A stretch of DNA of 64,000 nt from Metarhizobium sp017305935 (GCF_029601685.1 NZ_JARRIR010000011.1:156336-220335); one strand, 5' to 3'. Numbered from the stretch's first letter, positions 32,816-43,201 are shown. Translations and numbers: made by a program. Notes: generated from the letters alone by a model not told the origin.

Positions 32816-34000
32816 TCAGAGCTTGCAGTAAGGCGTGACCGGCTCGATGGCGCCGAAGCTCTTCACCACCTCGTAACCGACGCCGTCGTCCTTGGCTTTG
32901 CCGACGAAGGAATTGACGACACAATGATTGTTGGAGCCATCGATGCGCACCTTGCCCTGCGGCGCGTCGAATTCGACCGAGGGAAGGGCGGCCAGAACCT
33001 TGGCATCCTCGAAGCTGCCGGCCTTTTCGGCGGCGAGCGCATAGAGATGCAGGCCGTTGTAGCCGGCCTCGCCGATGCCGTTGACCATCTTGTCCTGGCC
33101 GAAGCGCTGGCGAAAGCCATCGATGAAGGCCTTGTTGGCGGGGCTGTCGATCGACATCCAGTAGGGCTGTGGCGCATAGGTGCCGGCGGCAACGCCGGGT
33201 GGCAGGGCATCCTTGTTGAACACCTCGTCCAGCGGCGCGATCAGCGGCTGGCGCATGTCGAAGCTGCGATATTGCTTGAGCTGGGTGACGGCATCGTTGC
33301 CGACCACCATCGACCAGACGATATCCGGCTTGCTGTCCTTGATCTTCTGGAAGGCGGGGCCGAAATCCTGGGTGCCGAAGGGATAGAAATCGGCGCCGAC
33401 GACCTTGCCGCCCGCCTTTTCCAGGGCCGCAGTGATCGCCTCGGTCATCTTGCGCGGCCAGGCATAGTCAGAGCCCATGATATAGACGGTCTTGCCGAGG
33501 CTTTCGACGATCCACGGCGCCATGGGATCGACCTGCTGCATCGGGATCGGCCCTGTCGCGACGAAGTATGTGTCGCATTCGCCGCCTTCGAAATTGGTGG
33601 GATAGAAGAACAGCTTTTTCGCCCGCGAGGTGACCGACAGCGTGGCGCTGCGCTCCAGCGAGATGATGGTGCCCATGACCACGTCGACCTTGTCCTGACC
33701 GATCAGCTTGCGGGCCTTGTCGACGGCGCCCTTGGTGGTCGTCTGGTTGTCCTCGACGATCAGTTCGACCTTGCGGCCGGCAATGCCGTTTGCGGCGTTG
33801 AGTTCGTCGGCGGCCAGCTTGTAGCAATTCATCAGCGTCTCGCCGAGGATCGCCTGCAGGCCGGTGACGGGAATGGACAGTCCCACCTTCACGGTATCGG
33901 CGGCCCGCAGGATGCCGGGGAAGGAAAGCCCGGTGCCGGCGAGCATGGCCGCGCCCGCGCCCTGCTTCAGGAGATCGCGTCTGTTGATCATGGTCTTCAT
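32816..34000 (-). CDS. Amide/urea-type ABC substrate-binding protein (Peripla_BP_5)
   Basis: 394 residues with a twin-arginine-type signal (INRRDLLKQGAG, cleavage near ILRAAD, residue 33). The mature part is the Leu/Ile/Val-receptor fold, nearer to the urea/short-amide receptors (UrtA, FmdD, AmiC) than to LivK: VKVGLSIPVTGLQAILGETLMNC, VELIVEDNQTTTKGAVDKA, SRAKKLFFYPTNFEGGECDTYF. It serves the permeases and ATPases encoded upstream. With two deacetylase-fold enzymes on either side of the operon, an acetylated amine or amide ligand is likely, by inference. Confidence 0.85.
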   Translation of the reverse strand: MKTMINRRDLLKQGAGAAMLAGTGLSFPGILRAADTVKVGLSIPVTGLQAILGETLMNCYKLAADELNAANGIAGRKVELIVEDNQTTTKGAVDKARKLIGQDKVDVVMGTIISLERSATLSVTSRAKKLFFYPTNFEGGECDTYFVATGPIPMQQVDPMAPWIVESLGKTVYIMGSDYAWPRKMTEAITAALEKAGGKVVGADFYPFGTQDFGPAFQKIKDSKPDIVWSMVVGNDAVTQLKQYRSFDMRQPLIAPLDEVFNKDALPPGVAAGTYAPQPYWMSIDSPANKAFIDGFRQRFGQDKMVNGIGEAGYNGLHLYALAAEKAGSFEDAKVLAALPSVEFDAPQGKVRIDGSNNHCVVNSFVGKAKDDGVGYEVVKSFGAIEPVTPYCKL

Positions 34001-34040
34001 CGTTACACCCTCTTCGTCGTCAAGGCGGGCCTGGTCCCGC

Positions 34041-34742
<702 letters not shown>

Positions 34743-35444
34743 CTAGCGCCTCCCCAGATAGACGTCGCGCACGGCGGGATCGGCTTCGATCTCGGCGAAG
34801 GGGCCGCGACGGAAGAAGCGGCCCTGATGCAGCACCAGCGTATCGGCGTCCAGCGCCCGCACGAAGCTGATGTCGTGCTCGACGGCGATGATTGCCAGCC
34901 GTGCCTGCAGGCGGTGGATCAGCCGGGCGGTCGCCTGGGTTTCCTGCGGCGTCATGCCGGCGGTCGGTTCGTCGAGCAGGAGCAGGCTCGGGCCGGTTGC
35001 GATTGCCATGCCGATCTCCAGCCATTGCTTTTCGCCATGCGGCAGTTCGCCGGCCTTGACCTCCCTTTTGGCCGAAAGGCCGATCAGTTCGATGACATCG
35101 CCCTCCAGCGCCGGTGCGCTGCCGGTTCCGCGGCGGGCGATGTCGAGGTTGTCGGCGACCGACATGCTGGGAAAGACCGAGGGTATCTGGAATTTGCGGG
35201 CGATGCCGGCGCGCGCGATGCGATGCAGCGGCAGGCCGCTGATCGGATTGCCACGAAACAGGACGCTGCCGGCGGTCGGCTTCTGCGTGCCGGTCAGGAC
35301 GTTGAGAAAGGTGCTTTTTCCGGCGCCGTTCGGGCCGATGATGCAGGCAAGCGACCGTTCGGCAATCGAGAAGGAAATGCCGGACAGCGCATCCAGCCCG
35401 CCGAACCGTACGCCGATATCCCTGGCTTCGAGAAGCGCCGTCAT
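34743..35444 (-). CDS. livG: LivG-type ABC transporter ATPase
   Basis: 233 residues. Walker A GPNGAGKSTFLNVL, ARKFQIPSVFPSMSVADNL, the unusual signature LPHGEKQWLEI (as in UrtD and related amide importers rather than LSGGQQ of classical LivG), Walker B LLLLDEPTAGMTPQE, VEHDISFV. ATG 35444 overlaps the permease stop by four bases. The signature supports a urea/amide-type system. Confidence 0.9.
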   Translation of the reverse strand: MTALLEARDIGVRFGGLDALSGISFSIAERSLACIIGPNGAGKSTFLNVLTGTQKPTAGSVLFRGNPISGLPLHRIARAGIARKFQIPSVFPSMSVADNLDIARRGTGSAPALEGDVIELIGLSAKREVKAGELPHGEKQWLEIGMAIATGPSLLLLDEPTAGMTPQETQATARLIHRLQARLAIIAVEHDISFVRALDADTLVLHQGRFFRRGPFAEIEADPAVRDVYLGRR

Positions 35445-36403
35445 CGTGTCCTCCCCGGCAGAACGCCGCGCAGGCGCTGGGCGATGGAGAGAATGCCGTC
35501 CGGCAGCAGGAAGACGATCAGAACGAAGATGCAGCCGATGATCAGTGGCCACAGGCTGGGATTGTAGCTGGAGATTTCCTGCTGCGCCCGCTGCACCAGA
35601 ACCGCGCCGACGACCGGCCCGATCAGCGTGCCGCGCCCGCCGATCGCCACCCAGACGACGACCTCGGTGGACAGAAGCAGGCCGATGAGATCGGGCGCCA
35701 CCAGCCCGGCCATGGCGACATAGAGCGCCCCGGCAAGGCCGGCGATGGCCGCCGACAGCGTAAACGTCAGCGTCAGGCGCTGGGCGGCGTTGTAGCCGAG
35801 GGCGGCGGCGCGCATCTCGTTGTCGCCGATGGCGGTCAGCACCTTGCCCCAGGGCCCGACCGAGACCAGCCGCAGGCCGAGCAGGCAGGCGACCAGGATG
35901 ACGGCGACGGCGGCATAGCTGGCGATGTCGCCGGAGAGATCGAGCGCGCCGAAGGCGAGCGGCGGAACGCCGAGCAAGCCGGTATCGCCGCCGGTGACGT
36001 CGCTCCACGAGATCGCCACCTGCTGGGCGATGACCGCCAGTGCCAGCGTCACGATGGTGAAGTAGCTGCCGCGCACCCCGCCGAAAAACATGAAGTAGCC
36101 GATTACGGCGGCCAGCAGGGCGCTGGCCGCCACCGCCGCGACGAGGCCGAAAAGCGTCGGTTGTGCCAAGTCCGGCATCATGCTGACGATTGCCATGACA
36201 TAGCCACCAAGGCCGAAGAAGCAGGCATGGCCGAAGCAGAGAATGCCGGTGCGGCCCCAGAAGAAATCGAGGCTGGCGGCGAACAGGCCGAAGATCAGCG
36301 CATCGCGCATGACGCCCAGCATATAGCCGTCGACGACATTCGGCAGCAAGGCGAGAAGCAGGATGCCGGTCGCGAAGGTGGCGAACCAGGTGCGGTTGCT
36401 CAT
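35441..36403 (-). CDS. livM: LivM/UrtC-type ABC transporter permease
   Basis: 320 residues, about eight to ten transmembrane helices. Family motif region: FGLFAASLDFFWGRTGILCFGHACFFGLGGYVMA near residue 40, and AIGDNEMRAAALGYN, the cytoplasmic coupling segment. Overlaps both neighbours by four bases. Forms the import channel with the LivH-type protein. Confidence 0.9.
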   Translation of the reverse strand: MSNRTWFATFATGILLLALLPNVVDGYMLGVMRDALIFGLFAASLDFFWGRTGILCFGHACFFGLGGYVMAIVSMMPDLAQPTLFGLVAAVAASALLAAVIGYFMFFGGVRGSYFTIVTLALAVIAQQVAISWSDVTGGDTGLLGVPPLAFGALDLSGDIASYAAVAVILVACLLGLRLVSVGPWGKVLTAIGDNEMRAAALGYNAAQRLTLTFTLSAAIAGLAGALYVAMAGLVAPDLIGLLLSTEVVVWVAIGGRGTLIGPVVGAVLVQRAQQEISSYNPSLWPLIIGCIFVLIVFLLPDGILSIAQRLRGVLPGRTR

Positions 36404-37260
36404 GCGCGGCCTCCGATGGAAACGAGGCCATGCGGGCGGAAACGGACGATGACGATCGCCGACAGGAGCACCAGCGCCTGTGCCAGCGACGGTGAAATCT
36501 GATAGTTGAGGATACTCGTCAGGCCGCCGACGAAGGTGCTGCCGGCAATCAACCCGAAGACCGAGCCGGCGCCGCCGACGATGACCACGAAAAAGGCATT
36601 GGCGAGATAATTGACGCCCATCTGCGGCAGGACGGTGGCGAGCGGCGAGATCAGCGCGCCGGCAAGCCCGGCGACCGCCGCCCCGAAACCGAAGGCGACG
36701 GCGTAGGTGCGGCGCGTGTTGATGCCGACCGCTTCGGCCATGTCGCGATTCTGGATGACGGTGCGGATATCGAGTCCGAAACGGGTGCGGGCGACCAGCA
36801 GGACGACACCGGCCAGCGTCAGCAGCGCGATGGCGATGAGGATCAGGCGATAGACCGGATAGGCGGTGACGCCGAGATCGATGACGCCGTCGAGGGGCGG
36901 CACCACCGGTTTCGCACCCAGGCCGAAGGTGAGTTCGATGCCCTGCTGCAGGATGAGGCTGACGCCCCAGGTCGCCAGAATGGCGCCGACCGGCCGTTCA
37001 TAGAGGCAGCGCAGGATGATGCCTTCGAGCAGCAGCCCGACGATGGCGCCGATCACCGGGGCCGCGACCAGCCCAAGCCAGAAGGAGCCGCCATGGCTCT
37101 GCACGAAGTAGACCGTGAAGGCGCCGACGGTAACGAACTCGCCATGCGCCAGATTGGTGACGTTCATCAGGCCGAAGCTGATCGTCAGCCCCAGCCCGAC
37201 AAGCGCCAGGATGCTGATCAGCGTCAGGGCATTGAGAAGGGTGGTGACGGCAAGGTCCAT
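36400..37260 (-). CDS. livH: LivH/UrtB-type ABC transporter permease
   Basis: 286 residues, eight predicted helices. LivH signature GLGLTISFGLMNVTNLAHGEFVTVGAF near residue 25; coupling segment VIQNRDMAEAVGINTRRTYAVAFG near 170. ATG at 37260 shares a base with the stop of the upstream amidohydrolase gene (TGATG), so the deacetylase-fold enzyme and the importer are co-translated. Confidence 0.9.
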   Translation of the reverse strand: MDLAVTTLLNALTLISILALVGLGLTISFGLMNVTNLAHGEFVTVGAFTVYFVQSHGGSFWLGLVAAPVIGAIVGLLLEGIILRCLYERPVGAILATWGVSLILQQGIELTFGLGAKPVVPPLDGVIDLGVTAYPVYRLILIAIALLTLAGVVLLVARTRFGLDIRTVIQNRDMAEAVGINTRRTYAVAFGFGAAVAGLAGALISPLATVLPQMGVNYLANAFFVVIVGGAGSVFGLIAGSTFVGGLTSILNYQISPSLAQALVLLSAIVIVRFRPHGLVSIGGRA

Positions 37261-38387
37261 CACCGGCCCGCCCTTGCCGAAAGACGGGCGGCGAGACGAT
37301 CGACCAAGCCCTCGGCCCTGGCGATCATCACGTCCTGATGCGGCTGAAGCGCCTGCCAGCCCCATTCGTCGATATGGTCGGTGAGGGGATCGACGACCTC
37401 GGTGCGCACGCCGGCCAGCGTTTCGATGACGGCATGGCCGCAGAAAGGCACGTAGCCTTCCGAATAGCCGCCCTCATGGGTCATCACCAGGCGGCCGCCG
37501 CAGAGTTCCGCCGCAGCCCCCGCCAGCCGCCGCGCCAGGCGCCGATAGCATTCGCTGTTGAGCATCATCCGCCCCAGCGGATCGAAGCCGGCACCGTCGA
37601 AACCGGAGGTGACGACGATCATGTCGGGGCGGAAAGCCTGCAGGGCAGGCAATACGACGCGGTCGAAGGCCGCTTCGTATGCGCCGGTGCCGCTACCTGG
37701 AGGCAAGGGAATATTGATGTTGAAGCCTTCGCCGTCGCCCGATCCGTTGTCGGCAACGGCGCCGCGGCCGATCGGATAGAGATTGTCCTGATGGATGGAG
37801 ATCGCCAGCACCGAGGGGTCGTCGTAGAAGGCCGATTCCGTGCCGTTGCCGTGATGCACATCCCAATCGACGATGGCGACGCGGCCGAGCAGGCCTTCCG
37901 CCTGCAGCCGGCGAATGGCGACGGGGGCATTGCCGAACAGGCAATATCCCATGGCGCTGTCCGGCTCGGCATGATGGCCCGGCGGGCGCACCAGCGCATA
38001 GGCATTGTCGACGCGGCCGCTCAGCACCGTCGCCATCGCCATCCAGGTGCCGCCGGCCGACAGCAGCGCGATCTCGTAGCTGCCGCGCCCGATCGGCGCC
38101 TGCGGCCCGGCATAGATGCCGCCGACCTTGCTGAGTTCCTGGATGTTCTCGATGTGGCGGCGGGTGTGGACGCGGGCCAGATCCTCGGCGGTGACCGGCT
38201 CGGGCTCGATGCGCACCAGATGGCGGGCGAGGCCGCTGACATGCAGCAGGCCGTTCAACCGCCGCTTGGTGGCGGGCGCCTCGACATGCAGCCCCGGCTC
38301 GACGAACCGGTCGGGCGGCATCATCTGGGCGCTGGTGCCCGTATCGTGCCAGAGATAGTGCTCGTGAAAGACGTAGCCGGTTGTCAT
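37260..38387 (-). CDS. Class II histone-deacetylase-family amidohydrolase
   Basis: 375 residues, different subfamily from 31676-32716. Active-site features: RPPGHHAEPDSAMGYC, zinc motif VDWDVHHGNGTESAFY, SGFDGAGFDPLGRM and HEGGYSEGYVP with the catalytic Tyr. The N-terminus (HEHYLWHDTG) is that of the class II bacterial HDAC-like proteins (acetoin-utilisation-like and HDAH enzymes). Likely hydrolyses an acyl-amide bond in an imported amine derivative. First gene of the minus-strand unit 38387-31676, translationally coupled to the importer. Confidence 0.87.
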   Translation of the reverse strand: MTTGYVFHEHYLWHDTGTSAQMMPPDRFVEPGLHVEAPATKRRLNGLLHVSGLARHLVRIEPEPVTAEDLARVHTRRHIENIQELSKVGGIYAGPQAPIGRGSYEIALLSAGGTWMAMATVLSGRVDNAYALVRPPGHHAEPDSAMGYCLFGNAPVAIRRLQAEGLLGRVAIVDWDVHHGNGTESAFYDDPSVLAISIHQDNLYPIGRGAVADNGSGDGEGFNINIPLPPGSGTGAYEAAFDRVVLPALQAFRPDMIVVTSGFDGAGFDPLGRMMLNSECYRRLARRLAGAAAELCGGRLVMTHEGGYSEGYVPFCGHAVIETLAGVRTEVVDPLTDHIDEWGWQALQPHQDVMIARAEGLVDRLAARLSARAGR

Positions 38388-38445
38388 GACGCCGTATCCT
38401 GTTGCGGATAGGAGGTCTAATACGGCCCGTCCGCCTTGTCCCGAT

Positions 38446-38487
38446 CCGAAAGGAGGGCAGGCGCCAAAATTTACCCCATCCTTTCGG
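38446..38487 (-). other. Inverted repeat in the leader of the deacetylase-ABC operon
   Basis: CCGAAAGGA and TCCTTTCGG form 9-bp arms with a 24-nt loop, 60-100 bases before the start codon at 38387. Possibly a leader structure; nothing else is readable between here and the GntR operator. Confidence 0.3.
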
Positions 38488-38653
38488 AGGGGTTCTGGGG
38501 CGCTTCGCCCGCCAGCAGCGGTCATTCTCGTTCATAGACGAAATTTTTTCAACGGTGACGGTGGTCGCTGGTCGAATACAAGCCATTGTTTTAAATGCGA
38601 TATTTCGTACGAACCTAAGCGGTCGTTGGAGAATGTATTCTCAGATAGTTTTC

Positions 38654-38676
38654 AATGTATAACAGCATTATACATT
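38654..38676. promoter_or_regulatory. Candidate GntR operator AATGTATAA-N5-TTATACATT
   Basis: Perfect 9-bp inverted repeat in the AT-rich interval between the divergent deacetylase operon and the GntR gene. The size and TGTAT/ATACA sequence are typical of FadR-subfamily operators. A related TGTATACA palindrome stands before the paralogous regulator at 48108. Confidence 0.6.
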
Positions 38677-38744
38677 TTGATTGACTTGGCCACCGCGCCA
38701 TGAGAGCTTTCCTCCATCGACAAGCCGATGCCGAGGAGGGGCCG

Positions 38745-39455
38745 GTGAAGGGCGGCAAGCAAGATCTCTACGACGACCTGAAGCGGCAGATCCTGACGAT
38801 GGAACTCGATCCCGACGAGAGCCTCGACGAGGCGCTGATCGGCGAGCGCTATGGTCTTTCGCGCACGCCGGTACGGGATGTCTTCCGGCGGCTGGCGGGA
38901 GACGGCTACCTGGAGATTCGCGAAAACCGGCGCGCCCGGGTCATCCCGATGAACCACGAGACCCTCCGCAATTTCTTCCTCGGCGCGCCGATGATCTATG
39001 CGGCGATCGGCCGGCTGGCGGTGCAGAACGTCAAGCCGCGCCAGCTCGCCGACCTGCGCGACACGCAGGAGCGTTTCCGCCGTGCCAGTCTGTCGGACGA
39101 GGCCCATGCGATGGTTATCGAGAACAACCGGTTCCACGAGATCATCGGCGAGATGTCCGGCAATGCCTATCTGCGGCCGAGCCTCGGGCGGCTTCTGATC
39201 GACCATGCCCGCATCGGCCACACCTTCTTCCGGCCGAAGAACGAGGACATGCGTCGCCGCCTGCAGCTTGCCGTGGATCACCACGACGGATTTATCGCGG
39301 CCATCGCCGCGCAGGACGAGGACGCCGTCGTCGACCTGGTTTTCGAACATTGGGAACTGTCGCGCGAGAACATGGAGATGTTCATCGCGCCGCGAGGAAT
39401 GAAGGCGGACGCCCGTTTCGACGCGCCTGCCGCAACCATGGAGAGATCGTCTTGA
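38745..39455 (+). CDS. GntR-family transcriptional regulator, FCD/FadR subfamily (HypR-like)
   Basis: 236 residues. N-terminal winged helix (DDLKRQILTMEL, YGLSRTPVRDVFRRLAGDGYLEI) and C-terminal FCD ligand domain with metal-site histidines (NNRFHEIIGEM, HARIGHTF, VDHHDGFI). GTG 38745 is chosen because GAGGAGGG stands five bases upstream and because VKGGK aligns with the MKGGK start of the paralogue at 48108; ATG 38700 is an alternative. Its stop overlaps the next gene. Probably represses the downstream catabolic operon, like HypR of Sinorhizobium. Confidence 0.88.
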   Translation: MKGGKQDLYDDLKRQILTMELDPDESLDEALIGERYGLSRTPVRDVFRRLAGDGYLEIRENRRARVIPMNHETLRNFFLGAPMIYAAIGRLAVQNVKPRQLADLRDTQERFRRASLSDEAHAMVIENNRFHEIIGEMSGNAYLRPSLGRLLIDHARIGHTFFRPKNEDMRRRLQLAVDHHDGFIAAIAAQDEDAVVDLVFEHWELSRENMEMFIAPRGMKADARFDAPAATMERSS

Positions 39456-40363
39456 ATTTCGAAGGCATCTATACGCCGGCGATAACGCCGCTCGACCCGG
39501 ACGGGCAGATAGACAGGCAGGCATTCGCCGCCGTGCTGGAATCGCTGATCGAGGCGAAGGTGCATGGCATTGTCGTCGGCGGCTCGACCGGCGAATATTA
39601 TGCCCAGACGGCACAGGAGCGCTTCGATCTCGGTGCTTACGCCAGACAAGTGATCGGCAATCGCCTGCCGCTGGTCATCGGCACCGGGGCGACGCGTACC
39701 GAGGATTCGGTCGAATATGCCAAGGCCGCGAAAGAGATCGGCGCTGACGCCATCCTCGTCTCCTCGCCGCCCTATGCCCTGCCGACCGAGCGCGAAAACG
39801 CCGTGCATGCGTTGACCGTCGATCGCGCCGCCAATCTGCCGATCATGCTCTACAACTATCCGGCCCGCATGGGCGTGATGATGGGCGAGGAGTATTTCTC
39901 CCGCGTCGGCAAGTCGAAGAACGTCGTCGCCATCAAGGAAAGCTCCGGCGAAACCGCCAATATGCACCTGCTGGCGCGCAAATTTCCGCATATCGCGCTC
40001 TCCTGCGGCTGGGATGACCAGGCGCTGGAATTCTTCGCCTGGGGGGCAAAAAGCTGGGTCTGCGCCGGCTCGAATTTCCTGCCGCGCGAGCATGTGGCGC
40101 TCTACGAGGCCTGTGTGCTCGAAAAGAACTTCGACAAGGGCCGGGCGATCATGACGGCGATGCTGCCGCTGATGGATTTCCTCGAAGGCGGCAAGTTCGT
40201 GCAGTCGATCAAGCATGGCTGCGAGATCATCGGCCTCAAGGCCGGGCCGGTACGCGCGCCGCTGCGCCCCATGACATCAGACGAAAAGCGAACCCTCCAG
40301 ACTGTCGTCGCCACCTTGAAGCGCACGGTCGCCCAGATCACGTCGGGAGCCAACCATGCATGA
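39452..40363 (+). CDS. DHDPS/NAL-family lyase (HypD-like deaminase or aldolase)
   Basis: 303 residues starting with TTG at 39452, overlapping the GntR stop (TTGA) and preceded by GGAGAG. TIM-barrel class I aldolase family: substrate motif GGSTGEYYAQT near residue 45, catalytic Tyr in MLYNYPARMG, Schiff-base Lys in VAIKESSGE. In the Sinorhizobium hydroxyproline pathway a family member (HypD) deaminates pyrroline-4-hydroxy-2-carboxylate to ketoglutarate semialdehyde; the aldehyde dehydrogenase and FAD enzyme next door fit that route. A different 2-keto acid aldolase role cannot be excluded. Confidence 0.85.
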   Translation: MNFEGIYTPAITPLDPDGQIDRQAFAAVLESLIEAKVHGIVVGGSTGEYYAQTAQERFDLGAYARQVIGNRLPLVIGTGATRTEDSVEYAKAAKEIGADAILVSSPPYALPTERENAVHALTVDRAANLPIMLYNYPARMGVMMGEEYFSRVGKSKNVVAIKESSGETANMHLLARKFPHIALSCGWDDQALEFFAWGAKSWVCAGSNFLPREHVALYEACVLEKNFDKGRAIMTAMLPLMDFLEGGKFVQSIKHGCEIIGLKAGPVRAPLRPMTSDEKRTLQTVVATLKRTVAQITSGANHA

Positions 40364-41873
40364 ACCCTTGACCGCAGCCGAATACAAGGCCATCGCCGCC
40401 GGCCTCGACCTGCCGACCAACGCCTTCGTCGACGGCGCTTTCCGGCCGGCCAATTCCGGCAAGACGTTTCAGACGACCAATCCGGCGACCGGCGACGTGC
40501 TCGGCAATATCGCCGCCTGCGATGCAAGCGACGTGGATTTTGCCGTGGCCAAGGCCAGGGCTGCTTTCGATGACGGCCGCTGGCGTCTTCAATCGCCCGG
40601 CGAGCGCAAGGCGGCGCTGCTGAAGCTCGCAAAATTGCTGGAAGACAACCGCCATGAACTGGCGGTGATGGAAAGCCTCGACAGCGGCAAGCCGGTGCGC
40701 GAATGCCAGACGGTCGATATTCCCGACACGATCCACACCATCCGCTGGCATGCGGAGCTGATCGACAAGCTCTACGACAACACCAACAATGTCGGCGCCA
40801 ATGCGCTGGCCATGGTGGTGCGCGAGCCGATCGGCGTCGTCGCCTGCGTGCTGCCGTGGAATTTCCCGCTGCTGATGCTCGCCTGGAAGATCGGCCCGGC
40901 GCTGGCCGCCGGCTGCTCGGTGATCGTCAAGCCGGCGCAGGAGACGACGCTGACCACGCTGCGCGTCGCCGAACTGGCGCATGAGGCGGGCATTCCCGCG
41001 GGTGTCTTCAACGTCGTCACCGGCGGCGGCAGCGCGGTCGGCGAACCGCTTGGCTTGCATATGGATGTCGACATGGTGGCCTTCACCGGCTCGACGCCCA
41101 CCGGCCGGCGCTTCCTGCGTTATGCGGCCGATTCCAACCTCAAGAAGGTGGTGCTGGAATGCGGCGGCAAGAACCCGGCGGTGGTGCTGGCCGATGCCGA
41201 AGACCTCGATCTCGTCGCCGAGCAGGTGGTCAACGGCGCTTTCTGGAACATGGGCGAGAATTGCTCGGCGACCTCGCGCCTGATCGTCCATGCCAGCATC
41301 AAGGACGAGCTGCTGCAACGCATCGGCGCCTATATGCGCGACTGGAAGACCGGCGATCCGCTCGACCCCGAAAACCGCATCGGCGCGCTGGTCAGCAAGG
41401 CCCATTTCGAGAAGGTCAAATCCTTCCTCGACGACGTGAAAGCCGAAAAGCTGTCGTTGGCCCACGGCGGCGAGACCTATGAGGGCGCCTTCATCGAACC
41501 GACGGTGGTCGATGGCGTGACGCCGAAAAGCCGGCTGTTCCAGGAGGAGATTTTCGGGCCGATCCTGTCGGTGACGAGTTTCGAGACCCTGGCGCAAGCC
41601 GTGACGCTTGCCAACGACACCAATTACGGCCTGACTGCGTCGATCTATACGGGCAGCCTGCGCCATGCGATCCGGCTTTCCCGCGATATCCGCGCCGGCC
41701 TCGTCACCGTCAATTGCTTCGGCGAGGGCGATGCCTCCACCCCCTTCGGCGGCTACAAGGAATCCGGTTTCGGCGGGCGCGACAAGTCGGTCTTCGCCCA
41801 TGACAATTACTGCGAGCTGAAGACCATCTGGATCGACATTTCCGAACGCTCCCTCGACGAGACGGTCCGATGA
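40356..41873 (+). CDS. NAD(P)-dependent aldehyde dehydrogenase (PuuC/HypH-like)
   Basis: 505 residues. PWNFPLLMLAWKIGPALAAG near residue 170, Rossmann FTGSTPTGRRF, general base Glu in LECGGKNP, catalytic Cys in NMGENCSATSR, C-terminal PFGGYKESGFGGRD. Closest by feel to gamma-glutamyl-aminobutyraldehyde dehydrogenases (PuuC) and 2-ketoglutarate-semialdehyde dehydrogenases. Overlaps both neighbours, so it works in the same pathway as the DHDPS-type lyase and the FAD oxidoreductase. Confidence 0.9.
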   Translation: MHEPLTAAEYKAIAAGLDLPTNAFVDGAFRPANSGKTFQTTNPATGDVLGNIAACDASDVDFAVAKARAAFDDGRWRLQSPGERKAALLKLAKLLEDNRHELAVMESLDSGKPVRECQTVDIPDTIHTIRWHAELIDKLYDNTNNVGANALAMVVREPIGVVACVLPWNFPLLMLAWKIGPALAAGCSVIVKPAQETTLTTLRVAELAHEAGIPAGVFNVVTGGGSAVGEPLGLHMDVDMVAFTGSTPTGRRFLRYAADSNLKKVVLECGGKNPAVVLADAEDLDLVAEQVVNGAFWNMGENCSATSRLIVHASIKDELLQRIGAYMRDWKTGDPLDPENRIGALVSKAHFEKVKSFLDDVKAEKLSLAHGGETYEGAFIEPTVVDGVTPKSRLFQEEIFGPILSVTSFETLAQAVTLANDTNYGLTASIYTGSLRHAIRLSRDIRAGLVTVNCFGEGDASTPFGGYKESGFGGRDKSVFAHDNYCELKTIWIDISERSLDETVR

Positions 41874-43201
41874 CCACGACCTCCGTCCGGCGCTTGCCGG
41901 TGGAAAATGGCGTCTCCGGCTGGGAGGCGATCAGCGCCCGGCCGTTTGCCGCCAGAACCCTCGAAGGCAACGTCACAGCGGACTGGCTGATCATCGGCGC
42001 GGGCTTTGCGGGCCTGTCCGCGGCCCGCCGGCTGCTGGAACTGCGCCCGGACGACCGCATCGTCATTCTCGAAGCCGGCGAGGTCGGCAAGGGCACGGCC
42101 GGGCGCAATTCCGGCTTCATGATCGATGTGCCGCACAATCTGTCGTCCAGCGAATATTCCAGCGGAAGCGCCGATGCAACGCGGCTGGAAATGGCGCAGA
42201 ACCGCTCCGCCATCGCCTTTGCCAAAGCCGCCGCCGAGGAATACGGCATGTCGCGCGAGACCGTCGATCCCGCCGGCAAGATCAATGCAGCGGCAACCGC
42301 CCGGGGCATGGCGCTGAATGCCAGCTTCGGCCAGTCGCTGCGCGGGGCCGGTGAAAAGCACGTCTTCCTCGATGCCGGCGAGATGCGCGACATCACCGGC
42401 TCGGATTATTACCTCGGCGGCCTCTATACGCCGGGCGCAATGCTGATCCAGCCGGCGGATTACGTCCGCGCCTTCGCCGCCGGCCTCGTCCGCCGCGCCG
42501 ACCTGTTCGAGCGCTCGCCGGTCACCGTGCTTCGCCGGGGCGGCGGCACCTGGACGGCGGTGACGCCGCGCGGGACGGTGACGGCCCCGAAAACGATCGT
42601 CTGCGTCAACGGCCATATCGACGATTTCGGCCATTTTCGCGGGCGGCTGATGCATATCTTCGCCTATGCCTCGATGACCGCGCCGCTGCCGGCGGGTGCG
42701 GCGGGCCGCGACCGCTGGGCGCTGCTGCCGGCCGACGCCATGGGCGCGACGGTGCGCAAGATCATCTCCGGCGGAAAGGCGCGCATCGCGATCCGCACCC
42801 GCTACACCTATGACACCACGGTTTCGCTCTCCGCCCACCGGCTGGCGAAGATGGCGCAGGAGCATCGCCGCTCGCTCGACGCCCGGTTTCCGGAACTGGC
42901 GAACATTCCCTTCGAGCATAGCTGGGCCGGGCGGCTCTGCCTCAGCCGCAACCATGTGCCGGCCTTCGGCGAGGTCGAGCAGGGGCTCTATTCCGCCTGC
43001 TGCGAAAACGGGCTCGGCACCGTCAAGAGCACGCTGGCCGGCATGATGGCGGCGGAACTGGCGACCGGAACCCGGTCGCGCGAACTGGAAGACTACATGG
43101 ATCACCGCCAGCCGTCGCGCATTCCGCCGCAGCCCTTCGCCTGGCTCGGCATCAATTCGGTGATCCGTCTGCAGGAATTGCGTGCCGGCCGCGAGGGCTG
43201 A
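41870..43201 (+). CDS. FAD-dependent amine/imino-acid oxidoreductase (DAO superfamily, PuuB-like)
   Basis: 443 residues. FAD motif DWLIIGAGFAGLSAARRLLEL near residue 37 followed by AGRNSGFMIDVPHNL, with a typical DAO C-terminal region (ACCENGLGTVKSTLAGMMAAELATG). Similar to gamma-glutamylputrescine oxidase PuuB and to DadA/HypO. Likely oxidises a secondary or primary amine carbon to an imine that the DHDPS-type enzyme then processes. It is about 40 percent alike, by eye, to the second copy at 48843-50189. Confidence 0.85.
   Translation: MTTTSVRRLPVENGVSGWEAISARPFAARTLEGNVTADWLIIGAGFAGLSAARRLLELRPDDRIVILEAGEVGKGTAGRNSGFMIDVPHNLSSSEYSSGSADATRLEMAQNRSAIAFAKAAAEEYGMSRETVDPAGKINAAATARGMALNASFGQSLRGAGEKHVFLDAGEMRDITGSDYYLGGLYTPGAMLIQPADYVRAFAAGLVRRADLFERSPVTVLRRGGGTWTAVTPRGTVTAPKTIVCVNGHIDDFGHFRGRLMHIFAYASMTAPLPAGAAGRDRWALLPADAMGATVRKIISGGKARIAIRTRYTYDTTVSLSAHRLAKMAQEHRRSLDARFPELANIPFEHSWAGRLCLSRNHVPAFGEVEQGLYSACCENGLGTVKSTLAGMMAAELATGTRSRELEDYMDHRQPSRIPPQPFAWLGINSVIRLQELRAGREG

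Noticed and set aside
34743..36431. 562-codon minus-strand frame covering livG and the livM region
   Set aside because: Only the last 233 codons are the LivG ATPase; the upstream part is an out-of-frame reading of livM.
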